Assembly (NCBI GenBank): GCA_049520395.1
Contig: JBEKPV010000112.1
Location: 1-14,289, forward strand
DNA: 14,289 nucleotides
Reading direction: 5' to 3'
Source of the DNA: UBA1161 sp049520395
GTDB taxonomy: Bacteria; Planctomycetota; Phycisphaerae; Tepidisphaerales; Tepidisphaeraceae
This document shows positions 1 to 6,512 of the stretch, in pieces (position 1 is the stretch's first letter; each line of letters begins with the position of its first letter). A program made the position numbers and the translations under genes. The notes below the pieces were generated by a model that was not told where the DNA came from, made no database searches, and worked only from the letters and a program-made list of their open reading frames with translations.

Positions 1-1514
1 GCAAACAGCGCCCCCACCGTCAAAACCGCCAGCGGCAACATCATCCCAAACGGCTCATGATTGTGATGCTCCTCCCCATGCCCATGCGAATCATGCCCAT
101 GCGAATCATGTCCCCCACCGTGCGCCGGCTCCGGCACCACCAGCGACCCCTGGAACACCTGAAAATACAGCCGAAACGTGTAATACGCCGTCAAAAACGC
201 CGTGAAAAGCAGCACGCTCCCCAATAGGAAGCTATGTCGAAACGCCGCCGCCACGATCTCATCCTTGGAGAAAAACCCGCTGAAAAACGGAAAACCCGAC
301 AGCGCCAAGCATCCCACCAGAATGAAAACATTCGTAATCGGCAAAATTTTCTTCAACCCCGACATCTTTCGCATATCCAGTTCCCCCGCCATCGCGTGCA
401 TCACCACGCCCGAGCAGAGGAACAGCAATGCCTTGAAGAACGCGTGCGTCACCAGATGAAACACCCCCGCCACCGGCGCCAAAACCCCCACCCCCGCGAA
501 CATAAAACCCAATTGGCTGATCGTGCTATACGCAAAAACTTTCTTCAGATCGAATTGCCGCAGTGCGATCGTCGCCGCCAGCAGCGCCGTAAACGTGCCC
601 ACCGCCGCAATCGTCATCATCGCCGCCTGGTTCCCCACAAACAGCGTCCCGCACCGCGCGATCATATAAACGCCCGCCGTCACCATCGTCGCCGCATGGA
701 TCAGCGCCGAAACCGGCGTCGGACCTTCCATCGCGTCCGGCAACCACACATACAGCGGAAACTGCGCCGATTTGCCAAACGCACCCAGCATCAGCAAAAA
801 CGGAATATATTTCATCGCGTGCGCTTGCCCCAGCGTCGGGGTCATCGCCATCTGGAAAACCCCCGGATGCAACCCCGCCGCGTCCCCAAAAAAGCTCACC
901 GATCCAAACGCCTTCCAGATCAGCAGGATTCCCAGCCCAAACCCGAAATCCCCGATGCGGTTGACCAGAAACGCCTTCTTCGCCGCCGCCACCGCCGACG
1001 GCTTCTCGTAGTAAAACCCGATCAGCAAATACGAACAAAGTCCCACCCCTTCCCATCCCAGGTAAAGCATCACAAAGTTGTTCCCCATCACCAGGCAGGT
1101 CATCGCGAAGATAAACAGCCCCAGATAGGCAAAGAACCGGAAGTATCCCTCTTCCCCCCGCATATATCGCGCGGCAAAAACGATGATCAAAAACCCGATC
1201 CCCGTCACCACCGCCAGCATGACCGCCGTCAGCGGATCAAAGAAAAACCCCGCCGTCACGTTGAAATTCCCCGACTCGATCCAGGTATACCAGTCCTTCA
1301 CCGCCCAAAGCGTCGGCGCCCCCGATTTCCACATCGCGATCATCTGAATCAAAAACGCGATACTGATCGCCGCGCTGGCGCCGACTCCCAGCCAAATCGG
1401 CCAGTGTGATTTGCCGCGCAGGATTTTCGCCCCGAAAAATCCCGAGATCGCCGCCCCCAGCAACGGCAGCAGCGGGATCAGGTACGAATATCGAACTGCA
1501 AACAGCTCTTCCAT
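1..1514 (-). CDS. nuoL: NADH-quinone oxidoreductase subunit L (NuoL), C-terminal part beyond the window
   Basis: NuoL is the large antiporter-like subunit at the end of the complex I membrane arm; it takes part in proton pumping coupled to quinone reduction. Reading the minus strand from ATG at 1514 gives 504 codons without a stop up to the window edge, so roughly the last 100-150 residues of a usual ~600-residue NuoL are missing. Diagnostic segments are GWEGVGLCSYLLIGFYY (residues 153-169, with the conserved TM5 Glu at 155), FGKSAQFPLYVWLPDAMEG (from 246, with conserved Lys 248), PTPVSALIHAATMVTAGVY, and KVFAYSTISQLGFMF. A GGAG lies 6 nt upstream of the ATG, and the start is 15 bp after the nuoK stop. 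The loop at about residues 461-488 is unusually His-rich because of a 15-bp DNA repeat. Family assignment is certain; the C-terminus is not visible. Confidence 0.97.
   Translation of the reverse strand, partial: MEELFAVRYSYLIPLLPLLGAAISGFFGAKILRGKSHWPIWLGVGASAAISIAFLIQMIAMWKSGAPTLWAVKDWYTWIESGNFNVTAGFFFDPLTAVMLAVVTGIGFLIIVFAARYMRGEEGYFRFFAYLGLFIFAMTCLVMGNNFVMLYLGWEGVGLCSYLLIGFYYEKPSAVAAAKKAFLVNRIGDFGFGLGILLIWKAFGSVSFFGDAAGLHPGVFQMAMTPTLGQAHAMKYIPFLLMLGAFGKSAQFPLYVWLPDAMEGPTPVSALIHAATMVTAGVYMIARCGTLFVGNQAAMMTIAAVGTFTALLAATIALRQFDLKKVFAYSTISQLGFMFAGVGVLAPVAGVFHLVTHAFFKALLFLCSGVVMHAMAGELDMRKMSGLKKILPITNVFILVGCLALSGFPFFSGFFSKDEIVAAAFRHSFLLGSVLLFTAFLTAYYTFRLYFQVFQGSLVVPEPAHGGGHDSHGHDSHGHGEEHHNHEPFGMMLPLAVLTVGALF
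77..110. repeat. 15-bp tandem repeat inside nuoL encoding a His-rich loop
   Basis: The unit CATGCCCATGCGAAT occurs twice in perfect tandem (77-91, 92-106), followed by the first four bases of a third copy (107-110). On the minus coding strand it encodes HDSHG twice (NuoL residues 469-478) within a longer stretch rich in His, Gly and Glu. The 15-bp period keeps frame, so copy number can vary without breaking nuoL. Confidence 0.9.
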
Positions 1515-1529
1515 CTTCGTCTCCGCCGC

Positions 1530-1838
1530 CTAACCCTTCAAATCCCGCCACGCATCCGCGTCCAGGGTATTTCGCCGCCGATACAGCAGCACCACCAGGC
1601 CCAGCGCCAGCGATGCCTCCGCCGCCGCGATCACCAGCACAAAAATCACAAACGCCTGCCCCGCCAGACTTTCGCCATACCGGCTAAACGCGATCAGATT
1701 GATCGCCACCGCCTGAAACATCAATTCCGTGCAAAGAAAAATGACGATCAGATTCCGCCGAGTCATAAACCCGATCAGCCCGATGGCGAACATAATCGCC
1801 CCCACCGCCAGAAAATGTTGCAACGCCGATGTCGTCAT
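1530..1838 (-). CDS. nuoK: NADH-quinone oxidoreductase subunit K (NuoK)
   Basis: NuoK is the small three-helix (MrpC/ND4L-like) subunit of the complex I membrane arm, lying in the proton path between NuoJ and NuoN. The 102-residue product is full length. Three hydrophobic helices are visible (about 7-23, 29-50, 61-84). The signature TRRNLIVIFLCTELMFQAV contains the buried Glu 38, and FVLVIAAAEASLALGL contains the second buried Glu 74; these match the two functional glutamates of the family. The ATG at 1838 abuts the nuoJ stop codon with no gap, so translation is probably coupled. It is the middle gene of nuoJ-nuoK-nuoL. Confidence 0.98.
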   Translation of the reverse strand: MTTSALQHFLAVGAIMFAIGLIGFMTRRNLIVIFLCTELMFQAVAINLIAFSRYGESLAGQAFVIFVLVIAAAEASLALGLVVLLYRRRNTLDADAWRDLKG

Positions 1839-2783
1839 CTAAGTTTCCGGAAATGCCTTCTGCGCCGGGTTGGTCGTTCCATAAACCGGAATGCTGTTTG
1901 GATCGTCGCTCAGCGGCGTCATCGTCGCCACGATGGTTTCCGTGGAAATTTCAAACGTCTCCACATCCGACGTCACCCGCCGCCGGGCGATGATGATCGC
2001 CCCAACCATCGCCACCGTCAAAATCAACCCCGCCAGTTCCAAACTAACCATCTGATCCCGAAAGAGATACGCCCCCAGCGACTGCGTCGATCCGTGCACC
2101 GCTTCGTCATCCCCAGACATCACCGCCGCCGGCGTCGCCGGAACCAGCGACGGCGTCATCCGATCCGCCTTGTCGAAAATCAAAAACAGAAGCACACCCA
2201 TCAGCGCAAATCCAACACAGCACGCCGTAAACGGCTCCCGGCTCTCCACGTCGCATTCCGCGAGTGCCGGCAGCGTCCCCGTAACCCCGCTCTGCGCCGA
2301 TGCCGCCAGCATGATCACAAAAATGTACGTAACCAGGATCGCCCCCGCATAAATCAGCACCAGCGCCGCTGCCATGAATTCCGCGAACATCAGCACGAAC
2401 AAACCCGCGCTGGCAAACACCGTCAGCACAAAATAGAGCGCCGCGTAAACCGGCCTCGGATGCGTGATTACGCGCAGCGCCGACGCGATCGCCACCGCCG
2501 AAAAAATCCAGAAATAAGGCCCCGTCCCCGAAAGATCATCCCCGGCGGCCGAGTGAATCATGATCACCGCCAAAATCACCGCCGCCGCCGTCACCAATAA
2601 GCCCCCTAACACGGAGCCGTCCGGTCGATTCTTCGCCGGCAAAAGCAACAGCGTCCCCACCGCCGCGATGACGCAAAGCACCAAAATTGCCGCCGGGGCA
2701 ACCGCGATCCGAATATCCGCCAAAAAAAGGGGTGGCAGGGGCAAAACCGCCGGCCAGGAAGACGTTGAAACTATACCGACCAT
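1839..2783 (-). CDS. nuoJ: NADH-quinone oxidoreductase subunit J (NuoJ), N-terminally extended
   Basis: NuoJ (ND6) is the membrane-arm subunit whose third helix changes shape in coupling quinone reduction to proton pumping. The core begins near residue 90: helix 1 (FWIFSAVAIASALRVI), helix 2 from 111, and the conserved helix 3 VLIYAGAILVTYIFVIMLA (142-160). Two more helices lie at about 187-204 and 247-268. The product is 314 residues, against about 165-200 for typical bacterial NuoJ. The excess is an N-terminal ~85-residue segment with two extra predicted membrane helices (28-49 and 58-78), an insert of about 40 residues before the last helix, and a polar C-terminal tail of about 45 residues. 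ATG at 2783 has no clear Shine-Dalgarno. It is the first gene of the visible operon: no nuoI or nuoH precedes it, and a divergent MarR gene lies upstream. Confidence 0.93.
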   Translation of the reverse strand: MVGIVSTSSWPAVLPLPPLFLADIRIAVAPAAILVLCVIAAVGTLLLLPAKNRPDGSVLGGLLVTAAAVILAVIMIHSAAGDDLSGTGPYFWIFSAVAIASALRVITHPRPVYAALYFVLTVFASAGLFVLMFAEFMAAALVLIYAGAILVTYIFVIMLAASAQSGVTGTLPALAECDVESREPFTACCVGFALMGVLLFLIFDKADRMTPSLVPATPAAVMSGDDEAVHGSTQSLGAYLFRDQMVSLELAGLILTVAMVGAIIIARRRVTSDVETFEISTETIVATMTPLSDDPNSIPVYGTTNPAQKAFPET

Positions 2784-2811
2784 GGCAACCGTTGCGACTC
2801 ACCGCCACGCC

Positions 2812-2829
2812 GCGGCTTGCCGAAGCCGC
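2812..2829. other. GC-rich hairpin in the nuoJ leader
   Basis: GCGGCTT (2812-2818) pairs with AAGCCGC (2823-2829) around a 4-nt loop, 29 bases upstream of the nuoJ start. It has no T tract, so it is not a standard terminator. It could shape the 5' leader of the nuoJKL messenger or be chance in GC-rich DNA. Confidence 0.35.
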
Positions 2830-2924
2830 CCGAGGCGTTGGGCGCCGATGAGGGCCCAGAGTCTATTGACGCCGCCTTTTCTTTGCAAGGGACCCCATAT
2901 CGGATTTAAACCCCAAAATCCCCT

Positions 2925-2939
2925 ATAGGATTCTCCTAT
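2925..2939. promoter_or_regulatory. Candidate MarR-type operator dyad
   Basis: ATAGGA-TTC-TCCTAT is a perfect 6-bp inverted repeat with a 3-bp centre, overlapped on its left by the palindrome CCTATAGG (2922-2929). It lies in the AT-richer part of the gap between nuoJ and the MarR gene, 54 bp before the MarR start. MarR dimers bind short dyads of about this size in the divergent promoter of their own gene. Site, position and neighbour agree, but binding is inferred. Confidence 0.5.
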
Positions 2940-2957
2940 TTAAGAAATGTCTGATTT

Positions 2958-2985
2958 TTGTTGTTTTCGTTCCACGCGGTACTAT
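2958..2985 (+). promoter_or_regulatory. Possible promoter of the MarR gene
   Basis: TTGTTG (2958-2963) and TACTAT (2980-2985) are spaced 16 bp. The -10 ends only 7 nt before the ATG at 2993, so a transcript from here would be leaderless or nearly so, which fits the lack of a Shine-Dalgarno. The candidate operator lies just upstream of the -35. Only moderate matches to consensus. Confidence 0.3.
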
Positions 2986-2992
2986 ATCGGCC

Positions 2993-3514
2993 ATGAGTGG
3001 CGGCATGTTCTATCTACGCGACCTGCCCAAGTACGAAGCCATCTGCAAACGCTGCGAGGGCTATCCCGATGTAGACCCAGCCTCCGTCGAATGCAGCCTT
3101 GTACTCATGCGCGTCGCCAGCGACATGCTCGCCGCCCTCGAAGCCTATTGGGCGCGCAACAACACCTCCCAGGGACGCTTCAGCACCATGATGGTCCTCA
3201 ACCGTGATCCCTCCAAGGGACTGGCGCCATCCGACCTCGCCCGCCGCTGCGGCGTCACCCGCGCCACCATGACAGGATTGCTCAACGGCCTCGAACGCGA
3301 CCAGCTCATCACTCGCGTCCCCGACACCAACGACCATCGAATGGCCAGCGTGCAACTAACCGACGCCGGTATCCAATACCTCGACAAAATTCTCCCCGAC
3401 TACTACCACCGCACCGCCGCCTTGATGAGCCATCTTCCCCACGATGACAAAATCATGCTCGAAAAATTGCTCTGGAAGGTCAACGACGGCATCATCGCCT
3501 ACACCGAGCACTAG
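2993..3514 (+). CDS. MarR family transcriptional regulator
   Basis: This is a 173-residue dimeric winged-helix DNA-binding regulator of normal MarR length. The helix-turn-helix lies at about 78-103 (SDLARRCGVTRATMTGLLNG), followed by the beta-wing with the family's D-x-R motif in DTNDHRMASVQLT (111-123), then C-terminal dimerisation helices. The N-terminal region has Cys 18, Cys 21 (C-x2-C) and Cys 34, which could serve redox or metal sensing, though this is speculation. No Shine-Dalgarno precedes ATG 2993; an alternative ATG lies at 3005. It is divergent from nuoJKL and tail to tail with the alkyltransferase gene, so its likely targets are itself and/or nuoJKL. The ligand is unknown. Confidence 0.92.
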   Translation: MSGGMFYLRDLPKYEAICKRCEGYPDVDPASVECSLVLMRVASDMLAALEAYWARNNTSQGRFSTMMVLNRDPSKGLAPSDLARRCGVTRATMTGLLNGLERDQLITRVPDTNDHRMASVQLTDAGIQYLDKILPDYYHRTAALMSHLPHDDKIMLEKLLWKVNDGIIAYTEH

Positions 3515-3527
3515 CAGGACGCTGCTA
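3512..3527. terminator. Short hairpin holding both convergent stop codons
   Basis: TAGCAG (3512-3517) pairs with CTGCTA (3522-3527) around GACG. The left arm starts with the TAG stop of the MarR gene and the right arm ends with the reverse complement of the TAG stop of the alkyltransferase gene. The two genes are separated by only 10 bp. There is no T tract on either strand, so termination here is weakly supported. Confidence 0.3.
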
Positions 3528-3869
3528 AACTCGATGCCCCGCCAGATCCACCTTTTCACCCAATATCTTCACCCCCTCCGACTCCAGCAGCTTCCGCTTC
3601 GCCGGCAATCCACCGGCAAAACCAACCAACCTCCCATCGCTTCCCACAACACGATGACACGGAACCTGCGGCGCATACGGATTCCGGTGCAGCGCATATC
3701 CCACCGCCCGGCTGCCCGATTTCAGCTTCTTCGCCAAATCCCCGTACGTCACCACCCTACCCCGCGGAATCCGCGCCGTTAGCGCCCAAACACGCTGGCT
3801 AAACGTCATTCCAGCCAAAATCCGCCCCTCGCGTATCTCACTCTCGTAATTTCCACTCGCTTTTGGCAC
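3525..3869 (-). CDS. O6-alkylguanine-DNA alkyltransferase, single DNA-binding/active-site domain
   Basis: Members of this family repair O6-alkylguanine by moving the alkyl group to an active-site cysteine, irreversibly. The product has 114 residues and consists almost only of the C-terminal (ATase) domain: FSQRVWALTARIPRGRVVTY (23-42), then the active-site motif VPCHRVVGSDGRLVGFAGGL with Cys 71. Because Cys is kept, it is not an alkyltransferase-like (ATL) protein, which has Trp here. The N-terminal domain of Ogt/MGMT (usual total about 160-180 residues) is absent. The start is a GTG at 3869 with a strong AGGAGG 4 nt upstream (3874-3879). It is the only gene in its direction here; upstream lies the tandem-repeat regulatory region. 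Activity is likely but the short form could be specialised. Confidence 0.9.
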   Translation of the reverse strand: MPKASGNYESEIREGRILAGMTFSQRVWALTARIPRGRVVTYGDLAKKLKSGSRAVGYALHRNPYAPQVPCHRVVGSDGRLVGFAGGLPAKRKLLESEGVKILGEKVDLAGHRV

Positions 3870-3883
3870 AAAACCTCCTGTTT

Positions 3884-3916
3884 AAAGTTCATATTTGACG
3901 AAAGTTCTCTTTGACG
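3884..3916. repeat. Two tandem copies of a 16/17-bp unit AAAGTTC-N2/3-TTTGACG
   Basis: Copy 1 at 3884-3900 is AAAGTTC-ATA-TTTGACG; copy 2 at 3901-3916 is AAAGTTC-TC-TTTGACG. Each 7-bp block is perfectly repeated. An inverted CGTCAA at 3923-3928 faces the second TTGACG. The array fills the gap between the alkyltransferase gene and the 3961 gene and overlaps the likely -35 of the latter. It looks like a regulator-binding array; the binder is unknown. Confidence 0.7.
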
Positions 3917-3940
3917 AACAGGCGTCAATCCGCGTATAGA
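3911..3940 (+). promoter_or_regulatory. Probable sigma-70-type promoter of the 3961 gene
   Basis: TTGACG (3911-3916) and TATAGA (3935-3940) are spaced 18 bp. Transcription would start near 3947, giving a leader of about 14 nt. The -35 is part of the second copy of the tandem repeat, so a protein bound there would affect initiation. Confidence 0.5.
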
Positions 3941-3960
3941 TAAGGCCGATAGTCACCTAA

Positions 3961-4635
3961 ATGAGCACCATCCCCGCACAATCTCACGACCTCGTCCCCG
4001 CCGCCCCAGCGGCACAGCCCCCCTCCAAACCCATTTCCGAGGAACGCACACCCTCCCGTCTCCCCATCGGGGCTCACATCCCGCCGGGCAGACTCTCCCG
4101 ATGGTACGACATTATCGAAGAATTCATCAGCCGCCTCTCCGTCCGCGACAACTTTTGGCATCGCATCTGCTCCCTCATCTGGCTCCCCTACGCCTTCTTC
4201 AGCGGAATCAAGATGAAGCCCATCGACGCCAACTCCGCCGCCATCCTCCCCTTCCGCCGATTTAACCGAAACTGGTACCGCGCCATGGCCGGCGGCGCCC
4301 TCCTGGCCAATAGCGAAATCGCCGGCGGCATGTATGTCTTCGGTATCTGCGGCGGCGATTACATGGTCGTCTGCAAACATCTCGAATACACCTTCCTGCG
4401 ACCCTGCTTCGGACCCGCAGTTTACAAAATGATCCCCCGCGAAGACATCCACAAATTTCTCGCCACCGGCCAGGAATTCAACATCACCCTCGATCTCGAC
4501 ATCACCCAGCAAGTCTACGAGCGCGGCCAACGCGACAAACGCGTCGGCCGCTGCGAAGCCACTTTCCACGTCACCCCCAAAGCCCAGGCCAAAGTGAAAA
4601 TGGCGCGAAGGAAATTGCACGCCGAGTCCAAATAG
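3961..4635 (+). CDS. Hotdog-fold protein, DUF4442/PaaI-like thioesterase relative
   Basis: The 224-residue product has a Pro/Ala-rich, probably disordered first ~45 residues, then a hotdog-like domain. Supporting segments are FRRFNRNWYRAMAGGALLAN (98-117), reminiscent of the N-x-x-G-x-x-H/A-GG-AL helix start of the 4HBT/DUF4442 group, and the strand VVCKHLEYTFLRPCFGPAV (136-154), matching the 'xxYLRPxxxGxV' pattern of hotdog thioesterases. The usual His/Asp catalytic positions are not clearly present, so substrate and activity cannot be given. No signal peptide; cytosolic is likely. No Shine-Dalgarno is seen at ATG 3961, but a fair promoter lies upstream. It runs divergently from the alkyltransferase gene and shares its regulatory gap. 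Strongly C-ending codons, like the host. Confidence 0.75.
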   Translation: MSTIPAQSHDLVPAAPAAQPPSKPISEERTPSRLPIGAHIPPGRLSRWYDIIEEFISRLSVRDNFWHRICSLIWLPYAFFSGIKMKPIDANSAAILPFRRFNRNWYRAMAGGALLANSEIAGGMYVFGICGGDYMVVCKHLEYTFLRPCFGPAVYKMIPREDIHKFLATGQEFNITLDLDITQQVYERGQRDKRVGRCEATFHVTPKAQAKVKMARRKLHAESK

Positions 4636-4703
4636 GCAGACCGGGACTCGATCCTCTGACCCCAATCCGGCCAGCCGCCGATCCTAAAATCCAACTTCGC
4701 AAA

Positions 4704-5189
4704 ATGGAGATGACGCTTTCAGAAACCCCGGGCTCGCTCAAACGCTTTAGGCAAACGCCATGGCGGTATCAGCAGACTTTTCGCACACCCCTGAAGAATC
4801 TACAGCCATTTGTGGCGGGCATCCTTTCGTGCATCCAACCAATCCAGAAGGCAATCGTCACCTTCGATAAAGTGATTTTTGAACCGAGAAACCTCAACGC
4901 GCTTATTGCCAGGAAATCTATTGCCGCAAAAAGCAGAGACTCCTCTCCCTATCTCCACGATTGGTCACTTTCATGCGGCGGCGAAGATGCGGCCGAATTG
5001 CTCACCGTCGCACTCCAAGACTGGCTTGATTTCCTATTTGTGCCAACACCCAAACCCTTCGTGATCTTCGCCGACCACGACGAATACTCCACTTTTTTCG
5101 CGGTCACGAAATCTCACTTGAATCGCGTTGTGAGCACGCTGGCTGACGGCGGGTTCCGACTTGTGCACGAGTACCAACGACAAATCTGA
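4704..5189 (+). CDS. Uncharacterised protein, probably conserved
   Basis: I do not recognise a named family. The 161-residue product has a basic N-terminal half and a more protein-like C-terminal half with DAAELLTVALQDWLDFLFVP (95-114), then KPFVIFADHDEYSTFFAV (117-134) and a final amphipathic part ending RLVHEYQRQI. The alternation of strand and helix in residues 85-161 looks like a genuine small domain; I have an unverified impression that similar 'ADHDEY' proteins occur in planctomycetes. There are no membrane helices, signal peptide or known catalytic motif. ATG 4704 and ATG 4710 are both possible and neither has a proper Shine-Dalgarno. Base and codon use is less C-rich than the flanking genes, as in the kinase gene that follows 141 bp downstream. 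Confidence 0.6.
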   Translation: MEMTLSETPGSLKRFRQTPWRYQQTFRTPLKNLQPFVAGILSCIQPIQKAIVTFDKVIFEPRNLNALIARKSIAAKSRDSSPYLHDWSLSCGGEDAAELLTVALQDWLDFLFVPTPKPFVIFADHDEYSTFFAVTKSHLNRVVSTLADGGFRLVHEYQRQI

Positions 5190-5241
5190 CCAAATTCCCG
5201 ACCAATCAAGATTGACCATCGCTCTTTTGGTGGGAAACGCG

Positions 5242-5309
5242 TATAATGACATTCTTCGCAGCGCTCCAATGAATTGCAATTGGCCCGTCGGCTTCGCGTC
5301 GAGCCGGGC
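5242..5309 (+). promoter_or_regulatory. -10-like element and dyads upstream of the orphan kinase gene
   Basis: A perfect TATAAT is at 5242-5247, but no good -35 sits 16-18 bp before it; the nearest TTGACC (5212-5217) is 24 bp away, so an activator or another sigma factor would be needed. Downstream, AATTGCAATT (5272-5281) is a perfect palindrome flanked by CCAAT/ATTGG, and CGGCT (5289-5293) pairs with AGCCG (5302-5306) as a leader hairpin. Function is inferred only. Confidence 0.35.
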
Positions 5310-5330
5310 GTGGTCTGATCGGTTTACCTT

Positions 5331-6512
5331 ATGCGGCTAGCGGATTTCATCCTATCGAACATGGAGCCCATTCTACTGGAATGGGACACATTCGCCCGCG
5401 GCATCGCGCCAGGCGCGGAGATGAATACGCTCGCACTGCGTGACCATGCCGACGCCATCCTCCTCGCCACCGTACACGACATGAGGTCGTCACAAAGCGT
5501 CCCGCAGCGGGCGGCCAAAGCCAGAGGGCACCCGCTTGATGATGGCGCAGGCCTCAATGGGGCGTCGGAGATGCATGCGGTCGGCAGACTCGGTTCGGGG
5601 TTTAACCTGATGGAAGTGGTCTCCGAATATCGGGCACTGCGCGCCAGTGTGCTCGAACTCTGGCGTCTTTCCGCGCCGGAAGCGGACGACCGCGACGTGG
5701 AAGATTTGACCCGGTTTAACGAGTCGATCGACCAATCGCTGACCAAAGCGGTTTGCAGTTACACAAAACGGGTCGATCAATCCCGAGACCTTTTTCTGGC
5801 GATTCTAAGTCACGATCTGCGAAACCCCTTGAATTCGATCGCGATGTCGGCGGCGTTGCTCGCGCAGTTGACCAAGCCCAACTCCGAATCCACTCAGACG
5901 GCTTCACAGATTTCTTCCAGCGTTTCGTTAATGACACGCATGATCAGCGACCTTCTTGATTACACCCGGACCCGGCTTGGCGCGGGGATGCCCGTCGAAG
6001 CCGCTCCGATGGATTTAGGCACGCTGTGCCAGGCGGTTTTCTCCGAATACCGCAGCAGTTTCCCGGACCGGTTGATTCGGCTTGAATCCGGTGGCGACCT
6101 TACCGGCAGTTGGGACTCCGATCGCCTCCGTCAAATGATCTCCAACCTCCTGGGAAACGCCGTTCAACACGGGGCGAAAGACGCGCCAATTGATTTGAGG
6201 CTCAGCGGAGGAGCGTCAGGTATTGTATTTATGGTTCACAACGGGGGGCCCCCGATTTCGCCAGGCGAACTGCCAAAGATATTTGAACCGCTCGTGCGCG
6301 GTTCAAGTGCCGGCAGGCCAACGGCAAACCGTCCCGGCAGCATCGGGTTGGGGCTGTATATCGCCCGCGAAATCGCATTATCCCACGGCGGATCGATCGA
6401 CGTGACCTCAACCCAGGAAGCCGGAACGCTCTTCACCGTGCGCCTCCCGCGCCACGCCCTCGTAAAGTCCGGACAGCCCATCCTCGACGAGAAACATATC
6501 CAGAGCATGTGA
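5331..6512 (+). CDS. Soluble orphan sensor histidine kinase with RsbRD-like N-terminal domain
   Basis: This 393-residue protein senses through an all-helical N-terminal domain (about 5-140; FILSNMEPILLEWDTFARGI, and GFNLMEVVSEYRALRASVLE) resembling the RsbT co-antagonist RsbRD N-terminal domain. The kinase core follows: H-box FLAILSHDLRNPLNSI with phospho-acceptor His 161, N-box MISNLLGNAVQHG with Asn 276, G1-like region VHNGGPPISP (302-311; the usual D-x-G reads H-N-G), F-box IFEPLVRG, and G2 GLGLYIAREIALSHGG (339-354). No membrane helix is present, so it is cytoplasmic. No response regulator gene is adjacent, hence orphan. There is no Shine-Dalgarno at ATG 5331. On the coding strand G is about equal to or above C, unlike all other plus-strand genes here, which may mean recent acquisition or different selection. 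Partner and signal are unknown. Confidence 0.92.
   Translation: MRLADFILSNMEPILLEWDTFARGIAPGAEMNTLALRDHADAILLATVHDMRSSQSVPQRAAKARGHPLDDGAGLNGASEMHAVGRLGSGFNLMEVVSEYRALRASVLELWRLSAPEADDRDVEDLTRFNESIDQSLTKAVCSYTKRVDQSRDLFLAILSHDLRNPLNSIAMSAALLAQLTKPNSESTQTASQISSSVSLMTRMISDLLDYTRTRLGAGMPVEAAPMDLGTLCQAVFSEYRSSFPDRLIRLESGGDLTGSWDSDRLRQMISNLLGNAVQHGAKDAPIDLRLSGGASGIVFMVHNGGPPISPGELPKIFEPLVRGSSAGRPTANRPGSIGLGLYIAREIALSHGGSIDVTSTQEAGTLFTVRLPRHALVKSGQPILDEKHIQSM

Noticed and set aside
77..110. CRISPR-like or satellite array.
   Set aside because: Only about two and a quarter copies, no spacers, and located within nuoL coding sequence.
526..1056. Minus-strand open frame of 176 codons, Gly/Asp/Val-rich.
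   Set aside because: It is an out-of-frame reading inside nuoL.
234..1409. Long plus-strand open frame of 391 codons rich in Arg, His, Pro and Gln.
   Set aside because: It is the antisense shadow of nuoL; composition is artefactual and nuoL motifs on the other strand are unmistakable.
1815..2600. Plus-strand open frame of 261 codons opposite nuoJ.
   Set aside because: Arg/His-rich antisense shadow of nuoJ.
5212..5247. TTGACC and TATAAT as a standard promoter pair.
   Set aside because: The spacing is 24 bp, too long for a normal sigma-70 promoter; kept only as a -10-like element.
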